A stretch of 64,000 bases of DNA from Bacteroidales bacterium (GCA_012729225.1 JAAYDO010000052.1:21619-85618); one strand, 5' to 3'. Shown: positions 18,630-30,874, counted from the stretch's first letter. The notes: generated from the sequence alone by a model not told the origin. A program made the numbers and translations.

Positions 18630-20303
18630 TTAGTTCATTCTCTCATCACGTTTTGACAATGCCTTTTGATAAGCCTCATAATAATAGCGAATAAAGTGCT
18701 TCCAAAGGGCTTTCTCTGCCAACTTTTCAGCATTCTTGCGAGCAGCACTCACCTGTTTCTTGTCAAATTTGGTGAACTGAAGAATTGTGTCGCGAATGCC
18801 ATCGCTAACCTCATCAAAATTGTAGTCTGAACGATGTATGGTTTTCACACCATCTATTATTTCACTATCCCCACCCTTCAGGCTATTAGCCCACAGTCCA
18901 AAACCTGCAAGGTCGGTGGTGATACAAGGCACATGAAAGGCCACAGATTCTGCTGGCGTGTAGCCCCAAGGCTCATAATAGGAAGGAAAGACTGTCAAGT
19001 CATTTCCAATAAGCAAATCATAGTAGTGCTTATTGAAAATTCCGTCATTGCCATCCAGATAACATGGAACAAAAATCATCTTCACCTTATCTTCCGGCAG
19101 GTTGCGAATGCCAAGCCAACTCATCTGTCCAAGCACCTTATCACTTTCCTGCTCGTGAAGCACATGCGTGATGCGTGGATCGCCAACAGGCGTATCGGAT
19201 GGACAATCACTTTTCAAGGCCTCTTTCAAATCCTCACGTGCCTCCTTCATCCAAGCAGGAACCATTACAAATGCCAAAATATTCTTTTCCAGACGGTTAT
19301 CCCAACGAAGACGGTTCAGAGCATCAACAAACACATTGATACCTTTATTTTGATATTCATAGCGTCCGCCTGTGCTCACAATGAGGGTATCATCATCAAG
19401 ATTTGAACCCATCAAAGTGTTAGCCACATTCAAGAGGATTTCGCGCGCCTCTTTTCTGGCCTTATTGAAACGTACAGCCTTTGGCACAAAATCATTTTCA
19501 AAACCATTCATCAGAATCTCGTCAGCAGGCTTATTGAGTAGATGAGCACATTCCTTACCAGTGATTTCGCTCACTGTGGTGAAGCAATCTACATTCCAAG
19601 CAGCCTGTTTTTCCACGGAATGCTTTGCTTCCACATTCAGTTCTTGAGCCATCTGATCCCCATTATAGGCATAGAGATAGTCATAGAGAGGTTTGTTGTT
19701 GGCTGCAATGGAACGACCGATAGTCGTAGCATGAGTGGTAAAGATTGTTGCCACCTCTGGCACAAAATGCTTCAAGTAAAGTGCAGCCAAACAAGTTTGC
19801 CATTCATGAGCCTGAAAAACCACATTGTCATCTTGAGTCAGTTCAAAGAAACGATAGAAACTCTCCACCACCTTACCTGCACTCCAAGAAAACATAAGGC
19901 TCTCATCATAATCACCGTATGAATGGAGTGAATTCACCCTGAACTGTTCCCATGCCCAACCAAAGATTTCATTTCTTTGTTCAAAGAAAGGTTTGAAGTC
20001 CACCAAAATTGCGATGGGCTCACCTGGCACCGCCCAGCGTCCCACACGAAACCTCAAGCCTTCTTTTTCACAGGCACTCTTGCGCCATTTGGCCAATAGT
20101 GTCTTACTTTCTTTGAAAAGAGGATTCTTACTTCCTTCCCAAAAATCAGGACCGACAAAGAACACCTTGTCATGAAGTTTTTCTTGCAGAGTTTTTGCTC
20201 TGGTGGACAAGACTGTGTATATGCCACCAACCTTATTGCAGACCTCCCAACTTGACTCAAATATATATTGTGGTTCTCGTGTCTTTTTAGCCATAATTAC
20301 CAA
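18630..20303 (-). CDS. Glycogen synthase, GT3 type
   Basis: The product is 557 residues. The start [23 protein letters not shown] and the C-terminal [22 protein letters not shown] are typical of the GT3 (eukaryote-like) glycogen synthases found in Bacteroidetes. GT3 enzymes use UDP-glucose as donor, unlike the ADP-glucose GlgA (GT5). It transfers glucose to growing alpha-1,4-glucan. It is the upstream partner of the phosphorylase gene. A second ATG three codons in (MAKKTREPQ) is an equally good start. Confidence 0.9.
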   Translation of the reverse strand: MVIMAKKTREPQYIFESSWEVCNKVGGIYTVLSTRAKTLQEKLHDKVFFVGPDFWEGSKNPLFKESKTLLAKWRKSACEKEGLRFRVGRWAVPGEPIAILVDFKPFFEQRNEIFGWAWEQFRVNSLHSYGDYDESLMFSWSAGKVVESFYRFFELTQDDNVVFQAHEWQTCLAALYLKHFVPEVATIFTTHATTIGRSIAANNKPLYDYLYAYNGDQMAQELNVEAKHSVEKQAAWNVDCFTTVSEITGKECAHLLNKPADEILMNGFENDFVPKAVRFNKARKEAREILLNVANTLMGSNLDDDTLIVSTGGRYEYQNKGINVFVDALNRLRWDNRLEKNILAFVMVPAWMKEAREDLKEALKSDCPSDTPVGDPRITHVLHEQESDKVLGQMSWLGIRNLPEDKVKMIFVPCYLDGNDGIFNKHYYDLLIGNDLTVFPSYYEPWGYTPAESVAFHVPCITTDLAGFGLWANSLKGGDSEIIDGVKTIHRSDYNFDEVSDGIRDTILQFTKFDKKQVSAARKNAEKLAEKALWKHFIRYYYEAYQKALSKRDERMN

Positions 20304-20605
20304 GAAAAAAGTTTTTCCTTAAAATAAAACTGATTGCAAAGTTACTCATTTATTTCTATTTATGAAATTTTCAGAAGAAAAATAACGACTTATAAACGCG
20401 GAAAGAAGTGCTTAATACAAATCATCGTCCAAATCGTCATTTCAACATGACACATCAATGTACGAACCTTCATAAGTTCATCAAAATGAACATGTAGCAT
20501 CGGGGTATGCAAATTCTTTTCCGAGGCATAAACATGTATTTTCTCCCCTTCTCACTTTCAAAGATCAAAACAGGATTAGTAGAATCTTCAAACCCACATC
20601 AAATC
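20304..20605. other. Intergenic region upstream of glycogen synthase
   Basis: About 300 bp between ligA (stop at 20606) and the glycogen synthase start. It holds a TAACTTTG box on the minus strand (20337-20344), a likely minus-7 element for the glycogen genes. I see no gene, terminator or repeat family member in the remainder. Confidence 0.5.
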
Positions 20606-22621
<2,016 letters not shown>

Positions 22622-22709
22622 TTATTGATCTGTATGGAAACTTGACAAAGTTAGTGAAAATGAATGAAAGGAAGGAATAAAATCTAAAAAAAATTCGTTT
22701 ACCCATGAA

Positions 22710-22748
22710 AAGAAAAAAGCACTTGCTCCTTTTCAGAAGAACAAGTGC
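22710..22748 (-). terminator. Rho-independent terminator of asnA
   Basis: On the minus strand a stem of about 11 bp (GCACTTGTTCT with GGAGCAAGTGC, one bulge or mismatch) is followed by TTTTTTCTTTT. It lies about 40 bp after the asnA stop. Confidence 0.75.
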
Positions 22749-22789
22749 CCATCGACAGGTTATTTAAGTTTTAGATTAGATGCTCATTT

Positions 22790-23827
22790 TTATATGAGAG
22801 GCATACCAGCCTCTGCACATTCCTTACGCATTTCATCAGGCCAAATAGATGCCTGGATTTCACCCACATGAGCCTTGTGAAGAAGAACCATGCACAAGCG
22901 GCTCTGACCTATTCCACCTCCAACAGATAGTGGAATCTCATCATTTATTAACTTTTTATGGAAGAACAAGTTGAGTCTATCCATCTTGTTTTCCAATTCA
23001 AGTTGTCGGAGCAAGGTTTCTTTATCAACCCTGATACCCATAGAACTCAATTCTATGCTGCGTTGCAACACAGGATACCAAATCAGGATGTCTCCATTCA
23101 GTCCCTTGTAGCCATCTTCATTTGGAGTGCTCCAATCGTCATAGTCGGGAGCGCGCCCGTCATGCTTCTCACCGTTTGAGAGTTTACCTCCAATACCCAT
23201 GAGAAAGACTGCGCCATATTTTTCGCAAATAGCATCCTCACGCTCTTTGGGAGTCTTGTCTGGATACATCTGCAACAATTCCTCTGCATGAATGAAATGA
23301 ATCTCCTCTGGAAGATACGGCTTGATCTGTGGATACAGCTCACACACAAGATATTCAGTCCTCAGCACTGCTGCGTATATATCTTTCACTATCTTTTTCA
23401 AGAAGGTCAGATTGCGATCTTCATTAGTGATGGTACGGCACCAGTCCCACTGATCTACATAGAGAGAGTGTGTATTGTCAAGTTCCTCATCCCCTCTAAT
23501 TGCATTCATGTCGGTATAGAGTCCGTATCCTGCGGGAATGTTATATTCTGCCAGCATCATGCGCTTCCATTTGGCAAGCGAATGAACCACCTCTGCCACC
23601 TGTTCCCCCATATCCATGATAGGGAAACTCACAGGGCGCTCCACCCCATTCAAATCATCGTTAATTCCCAATCCCCTCAATACAAAGAGAGGAGCGGTCA
23701 CACGGCGAAGGCGAAGAGCGGTAGAAAGGTTGGCCTGAAAGAAATCCTTAATCTGCTTAATGCCCAATTCTGTCTGTATAGGGTCAAGAAGTTGCTTATA
23801 CCCCTCAACCTTTATCACTTTGCTCAT
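22790..23827 (-). CDS. asnA: Aspartate--ammonia ligase (asparagine synthetase A)
   Basis: The product is 345 residues from the ATG at 23827 (MSKVIKVEGYKQLLDP). The frame is open 17 codons further, but the promoter and alignment with the family favour this start. The fold is class II tRNA-synthetase-like. Conserved stretches include KDFFQANLSTALRLRRVTAP, VDQWDWCRTI and SVGGGIGQSRLCM. It makes asparagine from aspartate, ammonia and ATP. It is monocistronic, with its own promoter and terminator. Confidence 0.93.
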   Translation of the reverse strand: MSKVIKVEGYKQLLDPIQTELGIKQIKDFFQANLSTALRLRRVTAPLFVLRGLGINDDLNGVERPVSFPIMDMGEQVAEVVHSLAKWKRMMLAEYNIPAGYGLYTDMNAIRGDEELDNTHSLYVDQWDWCRTITNEDRNLTFLKKIVKDIYAAVLRTEYLVCELYPQIKPYLPEEIHFIHAEELLQMYPDKTPKEREDAICEKYGAVFLMGIGGKLSNGEKHDGRAPDYDDWSTPNEDGYKGLNGDILIWYPVLQRSIELSSMGIRVDKETLLRQLELENKMDRLNLFFHKKLINDEIPLSVGGGIGQSRLCMVLLHKAHVGEIQASIWPDEMRKECAEAGMPLI

Positions 23828-23886
23828 ATAGTTTTTTTGTATTTCAAACACGTTGACGACTTCTAACAATTTTGTCAAAAACGATG

Positions 23887-23915
23887 CAAAGTTACAATTT
23901 TATTTTCAAAACAAA
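23887..23915 (-). promoter_or_regulatory. Promoter for asnA
   Basis: On the minus strand TTTG (23912-23915) and TAACTTTG (23887-23894) are 17 bp apart, about 60 bp upstream of the chosen start. The spacing is slightly short. Confidence 0.5.
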
Positions 23916-24156
23916 AACAAAAAAAAGAAAAAATAATTGCAAAGTGTAAGAAAAACATATCAAAATCCTTACACTAAAGCATGAAAACCACACAAATGTT
24001 TAATAATATGACACCATAAAATCTCAATCCAAGCATTCATGTCGTGTCAGAATCCCCTCTTCATCAACACAAGTTCGGCTGTTCAAGCCTCTGGGGATAT
24101 AAAAATATTTTCCAAGGAAGAAAGATGAAAATTCACCCCTTCTCACCACGAACACT

Positions 24157-24200
24157 TATCGAAGGCGTATCGAAGGCATATCGAAGGCATATCGAAGCCT
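24157..24200 (+). repeat. 11-bp tandem repeat, locus E (four units)
   Basis: Four consecutive 11-bp units TATCGAAGGCN begin at 24157, 24168, 24179 and 24190 (the last reads TATCGAAGCCT), followed by CGCAGAAGAATA. The same units and a similar 3-prime flank occur upstream of ppiD at 55248 and, decayed, near 39030. Confidence 0.85.
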
Positions 24201-24434
24201 CGCAGAAGAATATTAGAGCCATTTTTCAACAGATGTTTTTCCAAGAAAGAAGTACAGAATCACGGATATTTTTTGCCAACGAAGATGTTTTGCCATAGAA
24301 AGAACTTTTTATTTTCCCGCTCTTTTTAGCATTATCCACGTTGGCCGCATGCCTATTCAACACATCCCGTCAGGTTTTTCGCACTTTTCAGAATGTTTCA
24401 CATTTTAAATAATAGAATTGTTAAAGATTTTTCG

Positions 24435-24442
24435 TAACTTTG
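24435..24442 (+). promoter_or_regulatory. Minus-7 box upstream of lon
   Basis: TAACTTTG matches TAnnTTTG 59 bp upstream of the lon start. A TTG at 24418-24420 is only 14 bp away, so the minus-33 box is uncertain. Confidence 0.45.
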
Positions 24443-24500
24443 CAACCGTTTTTGAAGTATTAAAAAAGAAGATAAAAAGATTAACAGACGAATATCACGA

Positions 24501-26921
24501 ATGAAGGATTTCAAATTTGACGAAATAATTGACGAAGGACCAGTGGAAAGCAAGATCAGCTTTATCACCAGCATTGATAATATGGCAAAAGAAAATCTCG
24601 AACATGACATCATCCCCGAGAGTCTTATTGCCGTTCTGCCATTGAGGGGCATCATGTTATTTCCAAATACAATGATGCCTGTTTCTGTGGGCAGAGCCTC
24701 ATCACTGAAGTTGTTGAAAGATGCCCAGAAGCAGAACTCTATCATCTCTGTGTTTAGCCAAGTGGATGACAATGTGGACGACCCAGACTACGATCAGGTT
24801 TATCACACAGGAGTGGTGGCGAAAGTGCAGAAAATCATCAATCTGCCCGACGGAACACGCACAGCCCTCCTCCAGGCCTATAACCGTGTGCGCCTCATTG
24901 ATATGGACTCTAACGGTACATACAAGACAGGGCATGTGGAACTCTTCTCGGAGGTTGTGCCTGCCCGTGGCGACAGGGAGTTTGTGGCTGTGGTGGATGC
25001 TTGCCGCGAAACAGCCCTTAAGCTGATGCGACAAAACGAGATGTCTCTTGGCTCTGCCTTTGCGCTGAATAACATCACCGACCGAGAACTCATCATCAAT
25101 TTCACTTGTGGCAATCTCAATATCAGTAACAGTGAACGCATCATGTTGCTTGAGCAGACCAATCTTTTTGACCGTGCTTATCGGCTCTTGGGAATCCTGC
25201 AAAGGGAGTACCAATACGTGTCGCTGAAGCAGGATCTACAGATGCGAACCCGTGAGGAACTGGACAGACAGCAGAAAGAATTTTTCCTTCGTCAGGAGAT
25301 GGAGAGTATCCAAGAGCAACTGGGAGAAGGAGGTGTGGACGAAATAGAGCAGTTGCGTGCCGCTGGCATGAAAAAGAAATGGTCAGAAGCCACAGCCAAG
25401 GTGTTCAACGATGCTTTGAAAAAGATGTCACACATGAATAGCCACACACCTGACTATCAAGTGGAATACGCATATCTGCAGACTATGCTTGATTTGCCTT
25501 GGGGCGAATACACCAAGGACAATCTCAATCTCAACAATGCAGAACGTGTGCTGAACCGTGACCACTATGGAATGGAGAAGGTGAAAGAGCGCATCATAGA
25601 ACATCTTGCCGTGCTGAAGATGAGAGGCAACTTCAAAAGCCCTATCCTCTGCCTTTACGGCCCTCCAGGAGTTGGCAAGACCTCTCTCGGAAAGAGCATT
25701 GCCAAAGCCATGAAGCGAAGTTATGTGCGCATGTCATTGGGAGGTCTGCACGATGAGGCTGAGATACGTGGACATCGCCGTACTTATATTGGTGCTATGG
25801 CAGGACAGATCATTAAGAACATCCGCAAGGCTGGCAGCAGCAATCCTGTGTTCATTCTTGACGAGATTGACAAGGTAGCCCAAGCCTCCAATCAAGGCGA
25901 CCCCTCATCTGCATTGCTTGAGGTGCTTGACCCAGAACAGAATAGCGCATTCCACGACAACTACCTCGACTGCGACTTCGACCTTTCCAAGGTGATGTTT
26001 ATTGCCACAGCCAACAACATCTCAACCATACCAGCACCTTTGCTCGACCGTATGGAACTCATTGAGGTGAGTGGTTATCTGACAGAGGAGAAGGTTGAAA
26101 TAGCGAAGCGTCACCTTGTGCCAAAGGAACTTGACAATCTTGGCATGACTGATACAGGCGTGAAGATTTCCAAACCAGCCATTGAGAAGATCATCGAGGA
26201 TTACACTCGTGAATCAGGTGTGCGTGAACTCGATAAGAAAATAAACAAATTGCTCCGTAAAGTAACCCTTAAATACGCTAAGGACGGCATACTTCCAAAG
26301 GGTGAACTCAAGGTGTCAGACATTAAGGAATATCTTGGAAATGAGCCTTACAGCCGTGACAAATATCAAGGCAATGACTACTATGGTGTGGTCACAGGAC
26401 TGGCATGGACCAGTGTGGGCGGAGAGATTCTCTTCATTGAGACTTCCATTGATAATGGTAAGGGTGGAAAACTGGGTTTGACAGGCAATCTGGGAGATGT
26501 GATGAAAGAGTCAGCCACCATCGCACTTCAGTATCTTAAAGAACATTGCGATATTCTTGGGGTGCAATACGACTTCTTCGAGAATCACAACATTCATATT
26601 CATGTGCCAGAAGGTGCCACCCCTAAAGATGGTCCATCTGCAGGCATTACAATCGCCACATCTTTGGCAAGCGCCATCACAAAGCGCAAAGTGCGCAAAA
26701 ACTTAGCCATGACAGGCGAAATCACATTGCGTGGCAAGGTGCTTCCTGTTGGCGGCATTAAAGAAAAAATCCTAGCAGCCAAGCGTGCAGGCATAACCGA
26801 CATTCTCATTTGCCACAAAAACCAAAAGGACATTGAGGATATTCCTGCAAAATATGTGAAGGGCGTTACCTTCCACTATGTGGAGAACGTTAAAGACGTG
26901 TTGGATTTTGCCTTATTGTAG
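24501..26921 (+). CDS. lon: Lon ATP-dependent serine protease
   Basis: The product is 806 residues. The N-terminal substrate-binding domain starts near LIAVLPLRGIMLFPNTMMPV, and a coiled-coil follows at about 250-300. The AAA+ module has Walker A GPPGVGKTSLGKS and Walker B VFILDEIDKV. The C-terminal protease has the Ser-Lys dyad Ser713 (KDGPSAGIT) and Lys756 (GGIKEK), spaced 43 residues as in E. coli Lon. It degrades misfolded and regulatory proteins in the cytoplasm. The N-terminus carries about 45 extra residues before the Lon domain. An 11-bp repeat element lies about 300 bp upstream. Confidence 0.96.
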   Translation: MKDFKFDEIIDEGPVESKISFITSIDNMAKENLEHDIIPESLIAVLPLRGIMLFPNTMMPVSVGRASSLKLLKDAQKQNSIISVFSQVDDNVDDPDYDQVYHTGVVAKVQKIINLPDGTRTALLQAYNRVRLIDMDSNGTYKTGHVELFSEVVPARGDREFVAVVDACRETALKLMRQNEMSLGSAFALNNITDRELIINFTCGNLNISNSERIMLLEQTNLFDRAYRLLGILQREYQYVSLKQDLQMRTREELDRQQKEFFLRQEMESIQEQLGEGGVDEIEQLRAAGMKKKWSEATAKVFNDALKKMSHMNSHTPDYQVEYAYLQTMLDLPWGEYTKDNLNLNNAERVLNRDHYGMEKVKERIIEHLAVLKMRGNFKSPILCLYGPPGVGKTSLGKSIAKAMKRSYVRMSLGGLHDEAEIRGHRRTYIGAMAGQIIKNIRKAGSSNPVFILDEIDKVAQASNQGDPSSALLEVLDPEQNSAFHDNYLDCDFDLSKVMFIATANNISTIPAPLLDRMELIEVSGYLTEEKVEIAKRHLVPKELDNLGMTDTGVKISKPAIEKIIEDYTRESGVRELDKKINKLLRKVTLKYAKDGILPKGELKVSDIKEYLGNEPYSRDKYQGNDYYGVVTGLAWTSVGGEILFIETSIDNGKGGKLGLTGNLGDVMKESATIALQYLKEHCDILGVQYDFFENHNIHIHVPEGATPKDGPSAGITIATSLASAITKRKVRKNLAMTGEITLRGKVLPVGGIKEKILAAKRAGITDILICHKNQKDIEDIPAKYVKGVTFHYVENVKDVLDFALL

Positions 26922-26981
26922 AAATAGGCTCGCATTTGAAAAGAACAATCCACGCTTTATTGAAAGATTTTCGATATTATC

Positions 26982-28115
26982 ATGACATTTGAACTACAAC
27001 ATACAGACTCGAAAACCAATGCACGTGCTGGACTCATCCACACCGACCATGGTGACATTCAGACACCAATCTTTATGCCTGTGGGCACTCAGGCTTCAGT
27101 CAAAGCCGTGCATCTTCATGAGTTGAAGGAAGACATCAAGGCACAGATCATCCTTGGCAACACCTACCATCTCTATTTGCGCCCAGGTCTTGAGATACTT
27201 GAGGCGGCTGGCGGTCTTCACAAATTCAACGGTTTTGACCGTCCGATGCTTACTGACAGCGGAGGTTTTCAAGTATTTTCCTTGGCTGGTATCCGCAAAA
27301 TCAAGGAGGAAGGTGTGGAGTTCCGCAGTCATATAGATGGCAGCAAACACTTCTTCACACCCGAGAAGGTGATGGACATTGAGCGTTCCATTGGTGCAGA
27401 CATTGTCATGGCATTTGATGAATGCCCTCCAGGCACCAGCGACTATGAGTATTCCAAGAAGTCGTTAGCTCTCACTGAGCGATGGCTCGACCGTTGCATC
27501 AAGCATTTCAATGAGACCGAACCCAAATACGGTTACTCACAAAGCCTTTTTCCTATCGTGCAAGGTTGCACTTACAAGGAATTGAGAATTCGTGCGGCAG
27601 AGAATGTAGCCAGCAAGGGGGCTGACGGCAATGCCATTGGCGGTTTGGCTGTTGGCGAACCTACAGATGTAATGTATGAGATGATAGAGGTGGTCAATGG
27701 CATTTTGCCGACCGACAAGCCTCGCTATCTGATGGGCGTGGGCACACCTATCAACCTGCTTGAGGGTATAGAAAGAGGAGTGGACATGTTTGACTGTGTT
27801 ATGCCTACACGTAATGGTCGTAACGCACAAATCTTCACTAAACATGGCATCATCAACCTTCGCAACAAGAGATGGGACTTTGACTTCTCCCCACTCGATC
27901 CTGATGGCACATCCTATGTGGATACTGCTTACACAAAAGCGTATGTTCATCATCTCTTCAAGGCTCAAGAATTATTGGCTATGCAGATAGCATCCATCCA
28001 TAATTTAGCCTTCTATCTCTGGCTCGTTGGTGAAGCGCGCCAACATATAGTATCTGGTGACTTCTGTATATGGAAAGCCAAGATGGTTGAGGAACTCGGC
28101 AGGAGAATTAATTAG
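26982..28115 (+). CDS. tgt: tRNA-guanine transglycosylase (queuine tRNA-ribosyltransferase)
   Basis: The product is 377 residues, normal length. It swaps guanine at position 34 of GUN anticodon tRNAs for preQ1. Signatures are LTDSGGFQVFSL, MAFDECPPG, GGLAVGEP and GVDMFDCVMPTRNGR with the catalytic aspartates. The usual zinc site CxCxxC near residue 305 is absent: the stretch reads SPLDPDGTSYVDTAY. The downstream His (IHNLAFYL) remains. I recall the same loss in Bacteroides Tgt, so this is likely a lineage trait and not decay. It lies 60 bp after lon, and the LptF/G gene follows. Confidence 0.93.
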   Translation: MTFELQHTDSKTNARAGLIHTDHGDIQTPIFMPVGTQASVKAVHLHELKEDIKAQIILGNTYHLYLRPGLEILEAAGGLHKFNGFDRPMLTDSGGFQVFSLAGIRKIKEEGVEFRSHIDGSKHFFTPEKVMDIERSIGADIVMAFDECPPGTSDYEYSKKSLALTERWLDRCIKHFNETEPKYGYSQSLFPIVQGCTYKELRIRAAENVASKGADGNAIGGLAVGEPTDVMYEMIEVVNGILPTDKPRYLMGVGTPINLLEGIERGVDMFDCVMPTRNGRNAQIFTKHGIINLRNKRWDFDFSPLDPDGTSYVDTAYTKAYVHHLFKAQELLAMQIASIHNLAFYLWLVGEARQHIVSGDFCIWKAKMVEELGRRIN

Positions 28116-28242
28116 TGTGTTGGGGGTTCTGCCTTTGTTTGAAATCGACCTCTCGCTAAACAGCAGGTATAGCCCCTTCTAAAAAACACTCAGGGAAAAG
28201 AGAATATACATTATATATTATAAGGAAAAAAGATTCGACACA

Positions 28243-29502
28243 TTGGTCATACTTGAAGATGAAAATGGGAAGCTTGTTCCATGCGGAAGCGAGGAAGACA
28301 TCAAGGCTTATCTAACATACAAATCGGAACAAAGGAAAAGATCCAAACACCGTTCTCTCCAATCGAGATCGGCTCATCGGCCGTCTGCCTTCAGGTGGCT
28401 GGCAGACCATTTACCCTTATCTCGACTTGACAGATACATCATCGGCAAGTTTTTGGGCACATATTTCTTCTCCATCATCCTTATCATCAGTATTGCTGTC
28501 GTATTTGATTTCAATGAGAACATCGATAAGTTTTTGCAACACGATGCACCGATGAGTGAGATCATGTTCGACTACTATCTAAACTTCATTCCATACTATT
28601 CCAATCTTTTCAGCCAGTTATTCGTTTTCATTGCTGTCATCTTCTTCACCACCAAACTGGCTGAAAACTCTGAGATTATTGCCATGCTTTCCACAGGCAC
28701 AAGCTTTGCTCGCATCTGTCGTCCATATATGATTTCAGCGGCTATCATTGCCCTGCTCAACTTTGGATTAGGATCGTATGTCATTCCTCAAGGAAATGTC
28801 AAACGTGTAAAATTTGAGAATAAATACAAGAACCGTGGTGATCAGAGCAGCAGTGCTAACGTACAGCTTGAAGTGGATAGTGGCGTGATTGCCTACTTTG
28901 GTCGCTATGAGGAAAGTCTCAAGATGGGCTTTGACTTCACGCTTGATAAATTTGAAGATAAAAAATTGGTCAAGCATCTTCAAGCCATGACTATTCAATA
29001 CGATACCCTATCTTATGAACCCAATCATTGGATTATCACGGGTTATCAGACTCGTGACCTTCAGGGTATGCGAGAAATTATCACAGAAGGCAACAAACTT
29101 GATACAGTCATTGCCATACAACCTCAAGACCTCATGGCATCCCGAGATATGGAAATGACACTCACCACCCCCGAACTTAGTCGATATATTGACAGGCAAA
29201 AAGCTCGTGGGTTTGCCAAAATCCAACAGTTCGAGGTGGAATACTATAAACGAGGAGCAACCTCTTTTGCCACCTTCATCCTCACCTTGATAGGTGTGTC
29301 CATCTCTGCGCGGAAGCGTAAAAATGGCATGGGTATTTCTTTAGGAATTGGACTGGCTCTTATCCTCACCTATATCATGTTCCAGACGGTCACTTCATCT
29401 ATGGCAACTAATGCCAGATTTCCTGCGGTCATTGCAGTGTGGATTCCCAATTTTGTGTTTGCACTCGTTGCACTCTACTATTACAAGAAAGCACCAAGAT
29501 AA
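28243..29502 (+). CDS. LptF/LptG family permease (YjgP/YjgQ)
   Basis: The product is 419 residues. About 56 N-terminal residues form a charged cytoplasmic extension (ILEDENGKLVPCGSEEDIKA, then Arg/Ser-rich). The permease proper then begins at LSRLDRYIIGKFLGTYFF, with three N-terminal helices, a periplasmic jellyroll-like domain and three C-terminal helices (FATFILTLIGVSISARKRKNG). Family members extract lipopolysaccharide from the inner membrane with LptB and LptC. The only available start near the N-terminus is TTG at 28243, since no ATG is in frame before residue 107. An lptC gene lies 4.5 kb downstream. Confidence 0.88.
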   Translation: MVILEDENGKLVPCGSEEDIKAYLTYKSEQRKRSKHRSLQSRSAHRPSAFRWLADHLPLSRLDRYIIGKFLGTYFFSIILIISIAVVFDFNENIDKFLQHDAPMSEIMFDYYLNFIPYYSNLFSQLFVFIAVIFFTTKLAENSEIIAMLSTGTSFARICRPYMISAAIIALLNFGLGSYVIPQGNVKRVKFENKYKNRGDQSSSANVQLEVDSGVIAYFGRYEESLKMGFDFTLDKFEDKKLVKHLQAMTIQYDTLSYEPNHWIITGYQTRDLQGMREIITEGNKLDTVIAIQPQDLMASRDMEMTLTTPELSRYIDRQKARGFAKIQQFEVEYYKRGATSFATFILTLIGVSISARKRKNGMGISLGIGLALILTYIMFQTVTSSMATNARFPAVIAVWIPNFVFALVALYYYKKAPR

Positions 29503-29590
29503 TCAAGCTAAACCAATCATTTATATATTCCATAAAATAGAAAAGAAAGGAGAAATCTCTAATTCTTGATAACATTAAAAAAATTACAAC

Positions 29591-30874
29591 GTGTATTTCG
29601 ACGAACTAAACATATCAGATGAGTTACTGGACGCACTTGATGCAATGAATTTCGAAGTGTGTTCACCCATTCAGGAAAAAGCCATTCCTGAAATTATTAA
29701 TGGTCATGACCTGATGGGTATTGCACAAACTGGCACAGGAAAGACTGCAGCATATCTGCTTCCTGTGTTAGATGCGCTAAGCCATGGCAATTACCCACAA
29801 GATGCCGTAAACTGTATCATCATGGCTCCAACTCGTGAGTTGGCTCAGCAGATAGACCAGCAGGTAGAAGGTTTTGGATATTATCTTGATGGTGTGTCAT
29901 CTGTAGCCGTCTATGGCGGAAATGACGGCGCACGTTTTGAGCAGGAGCGCCGTGGTCTTGAACTTGGTGCTTCAATCATCATCGCCACCCCAGGACGACT
30001 CATCAGCCACCTCAATGGAGGGCATATTGATCTTAAGAAGACATCATTCTTCATCTTGGACGAAGCAGACCGCATGCTCGACATGGGTTTTTACGATGAC
30101 ATCATGAAGATAGCAAGCTATCTGTCTGAAGACCGCCAAACCATCATGTTCTCTGCAACTATGCCAGCCAATATCCAAAAGCTTGCGAGCAATATTCTTC
30201 GCAATCCCGTAGAAGTGAAGATTGCAGTGTCCAAACCTGCTGAAAAGATAAAGCAGCAAGCCTATGTGTGCTATGATGGCATGAAAGATCGCATTGTGGA
30301 GAAAGTGCTTAGCGCTGATTCTCTCGATCGTGTCATTCTCTTTGCATCCTCAAAGATGAAGGTGAAGGAACTCAACATCACCCTCAAGCGCAAGGGATTC
30401 AATGTAGGGGCAATGCATAGTGATCTTGTGCAACGCGAACGCGAAGATGTCATGCTTGCCTTTAAGAACCGACGCATCAATATCCTCATTGCAACCGACA
30501 TCGTGAGCCGAGGCATAGACATTGACGATATTCAGATGGTCATCAACTACGATGTACCACGTGATCCTGAAGACTATGTGCACCGAATTGGCCGTACTGC
30601 TCGTGCAAATAGAGAAGGACAAGCCGTCACTCTTGTCACACCTAAGGGTTGGAATGACCTGCTTAAAATTGAAAGACTCATAGAGAAGGAAATTCCTAAG
30701 CCAGATCTTCCAGAAGGCTGCGGAGAGAAGCCCACTATTAGTAAATCATCTGCCTCAAAACGTACACCAGGCAGACACGGAGGCAAGGGACGCCACAACA
30801 AGCGTGGTAAAAGTCATCATGACAAGCCTCAGAAGCCCTCTTCAAACAGTAAGCAATCTAAGGTCAATACATAG
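29591..30874 (+). CDS. DEAD-box ATP-dependent RNA helicase
   Basis: The product is 427 residues, starting at GTG 29591. All core motifs are present: Q motif (CSPIQEKAIP), AQTGTGKTAAY, PTRELAQQ, TPGRL, DEADRML, SAT, and HRIGRTARA in the second RecA domain. The C-terminal 50 residues are basic and Ser/Lys/Gly-rich (GRHGGKGRHNKRGKSHHDK), a likely RNA-binding tail. It remodels RNA, probably in ribosome assembly or mRNA decay. It resembles the RhlE group, but I cannot assign a specific orthologue. Confidence 0.93.
   Translation: MYFDELNISDELLDALDAMNFEVCSPIQEKAIPEIINGHDLMGIAQTGTGKTAAYLLPVLDALSHGNYPQDAVNCIIMAPTRELAQQIDQQVEGFGYYLDGVSSVAVYGGNDGARFEQERRGLELGASIIIATPGRLISHLNGGHIDLKKTSFFILDEADRMLDMGFYDDIMKIASYLSEDRQTIMFSATMPANIQKLASNILRNPVEVKIAVSKPAEKIKQQAYVCYDGMKDRIVEKVLSADSLDRVILFASSKMKVKELNITLKRKGFNVGAMHSDLVQREREDVMLAFKNRRINILIATDIVSRGIDIDDIQMVINYDVPRDPEDYVHRIGRTARANREGQAVTLVTPKGWNDLLKIERLIEKEIPKPDLPEGCGEKPTISKSSASKRTPGRHGGKGRHNKRGKSHHDKPQKPSSNSKQSKVNT

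Larger units (their letters stand above)
23828..24500. other. Divergent intergenic region between asnA and lon
   Basis: About 670 bp with no convincing gene. It contains the asnA promoter (minus), a four-unit 11-bp tandem repeat (24157-24200) and a TAACTTTG minus-7 box for lon (24435-24442). Confidence 0.6.

Noticed and set aside
24044-24298. 84-codon plus-strand frame upstream of lon
   Set aside because: Its middle (YRRHIE) is the translated 11-bp repeat and similar peptides arise at 55.2 kb from the same repeat; treated as non-coding.
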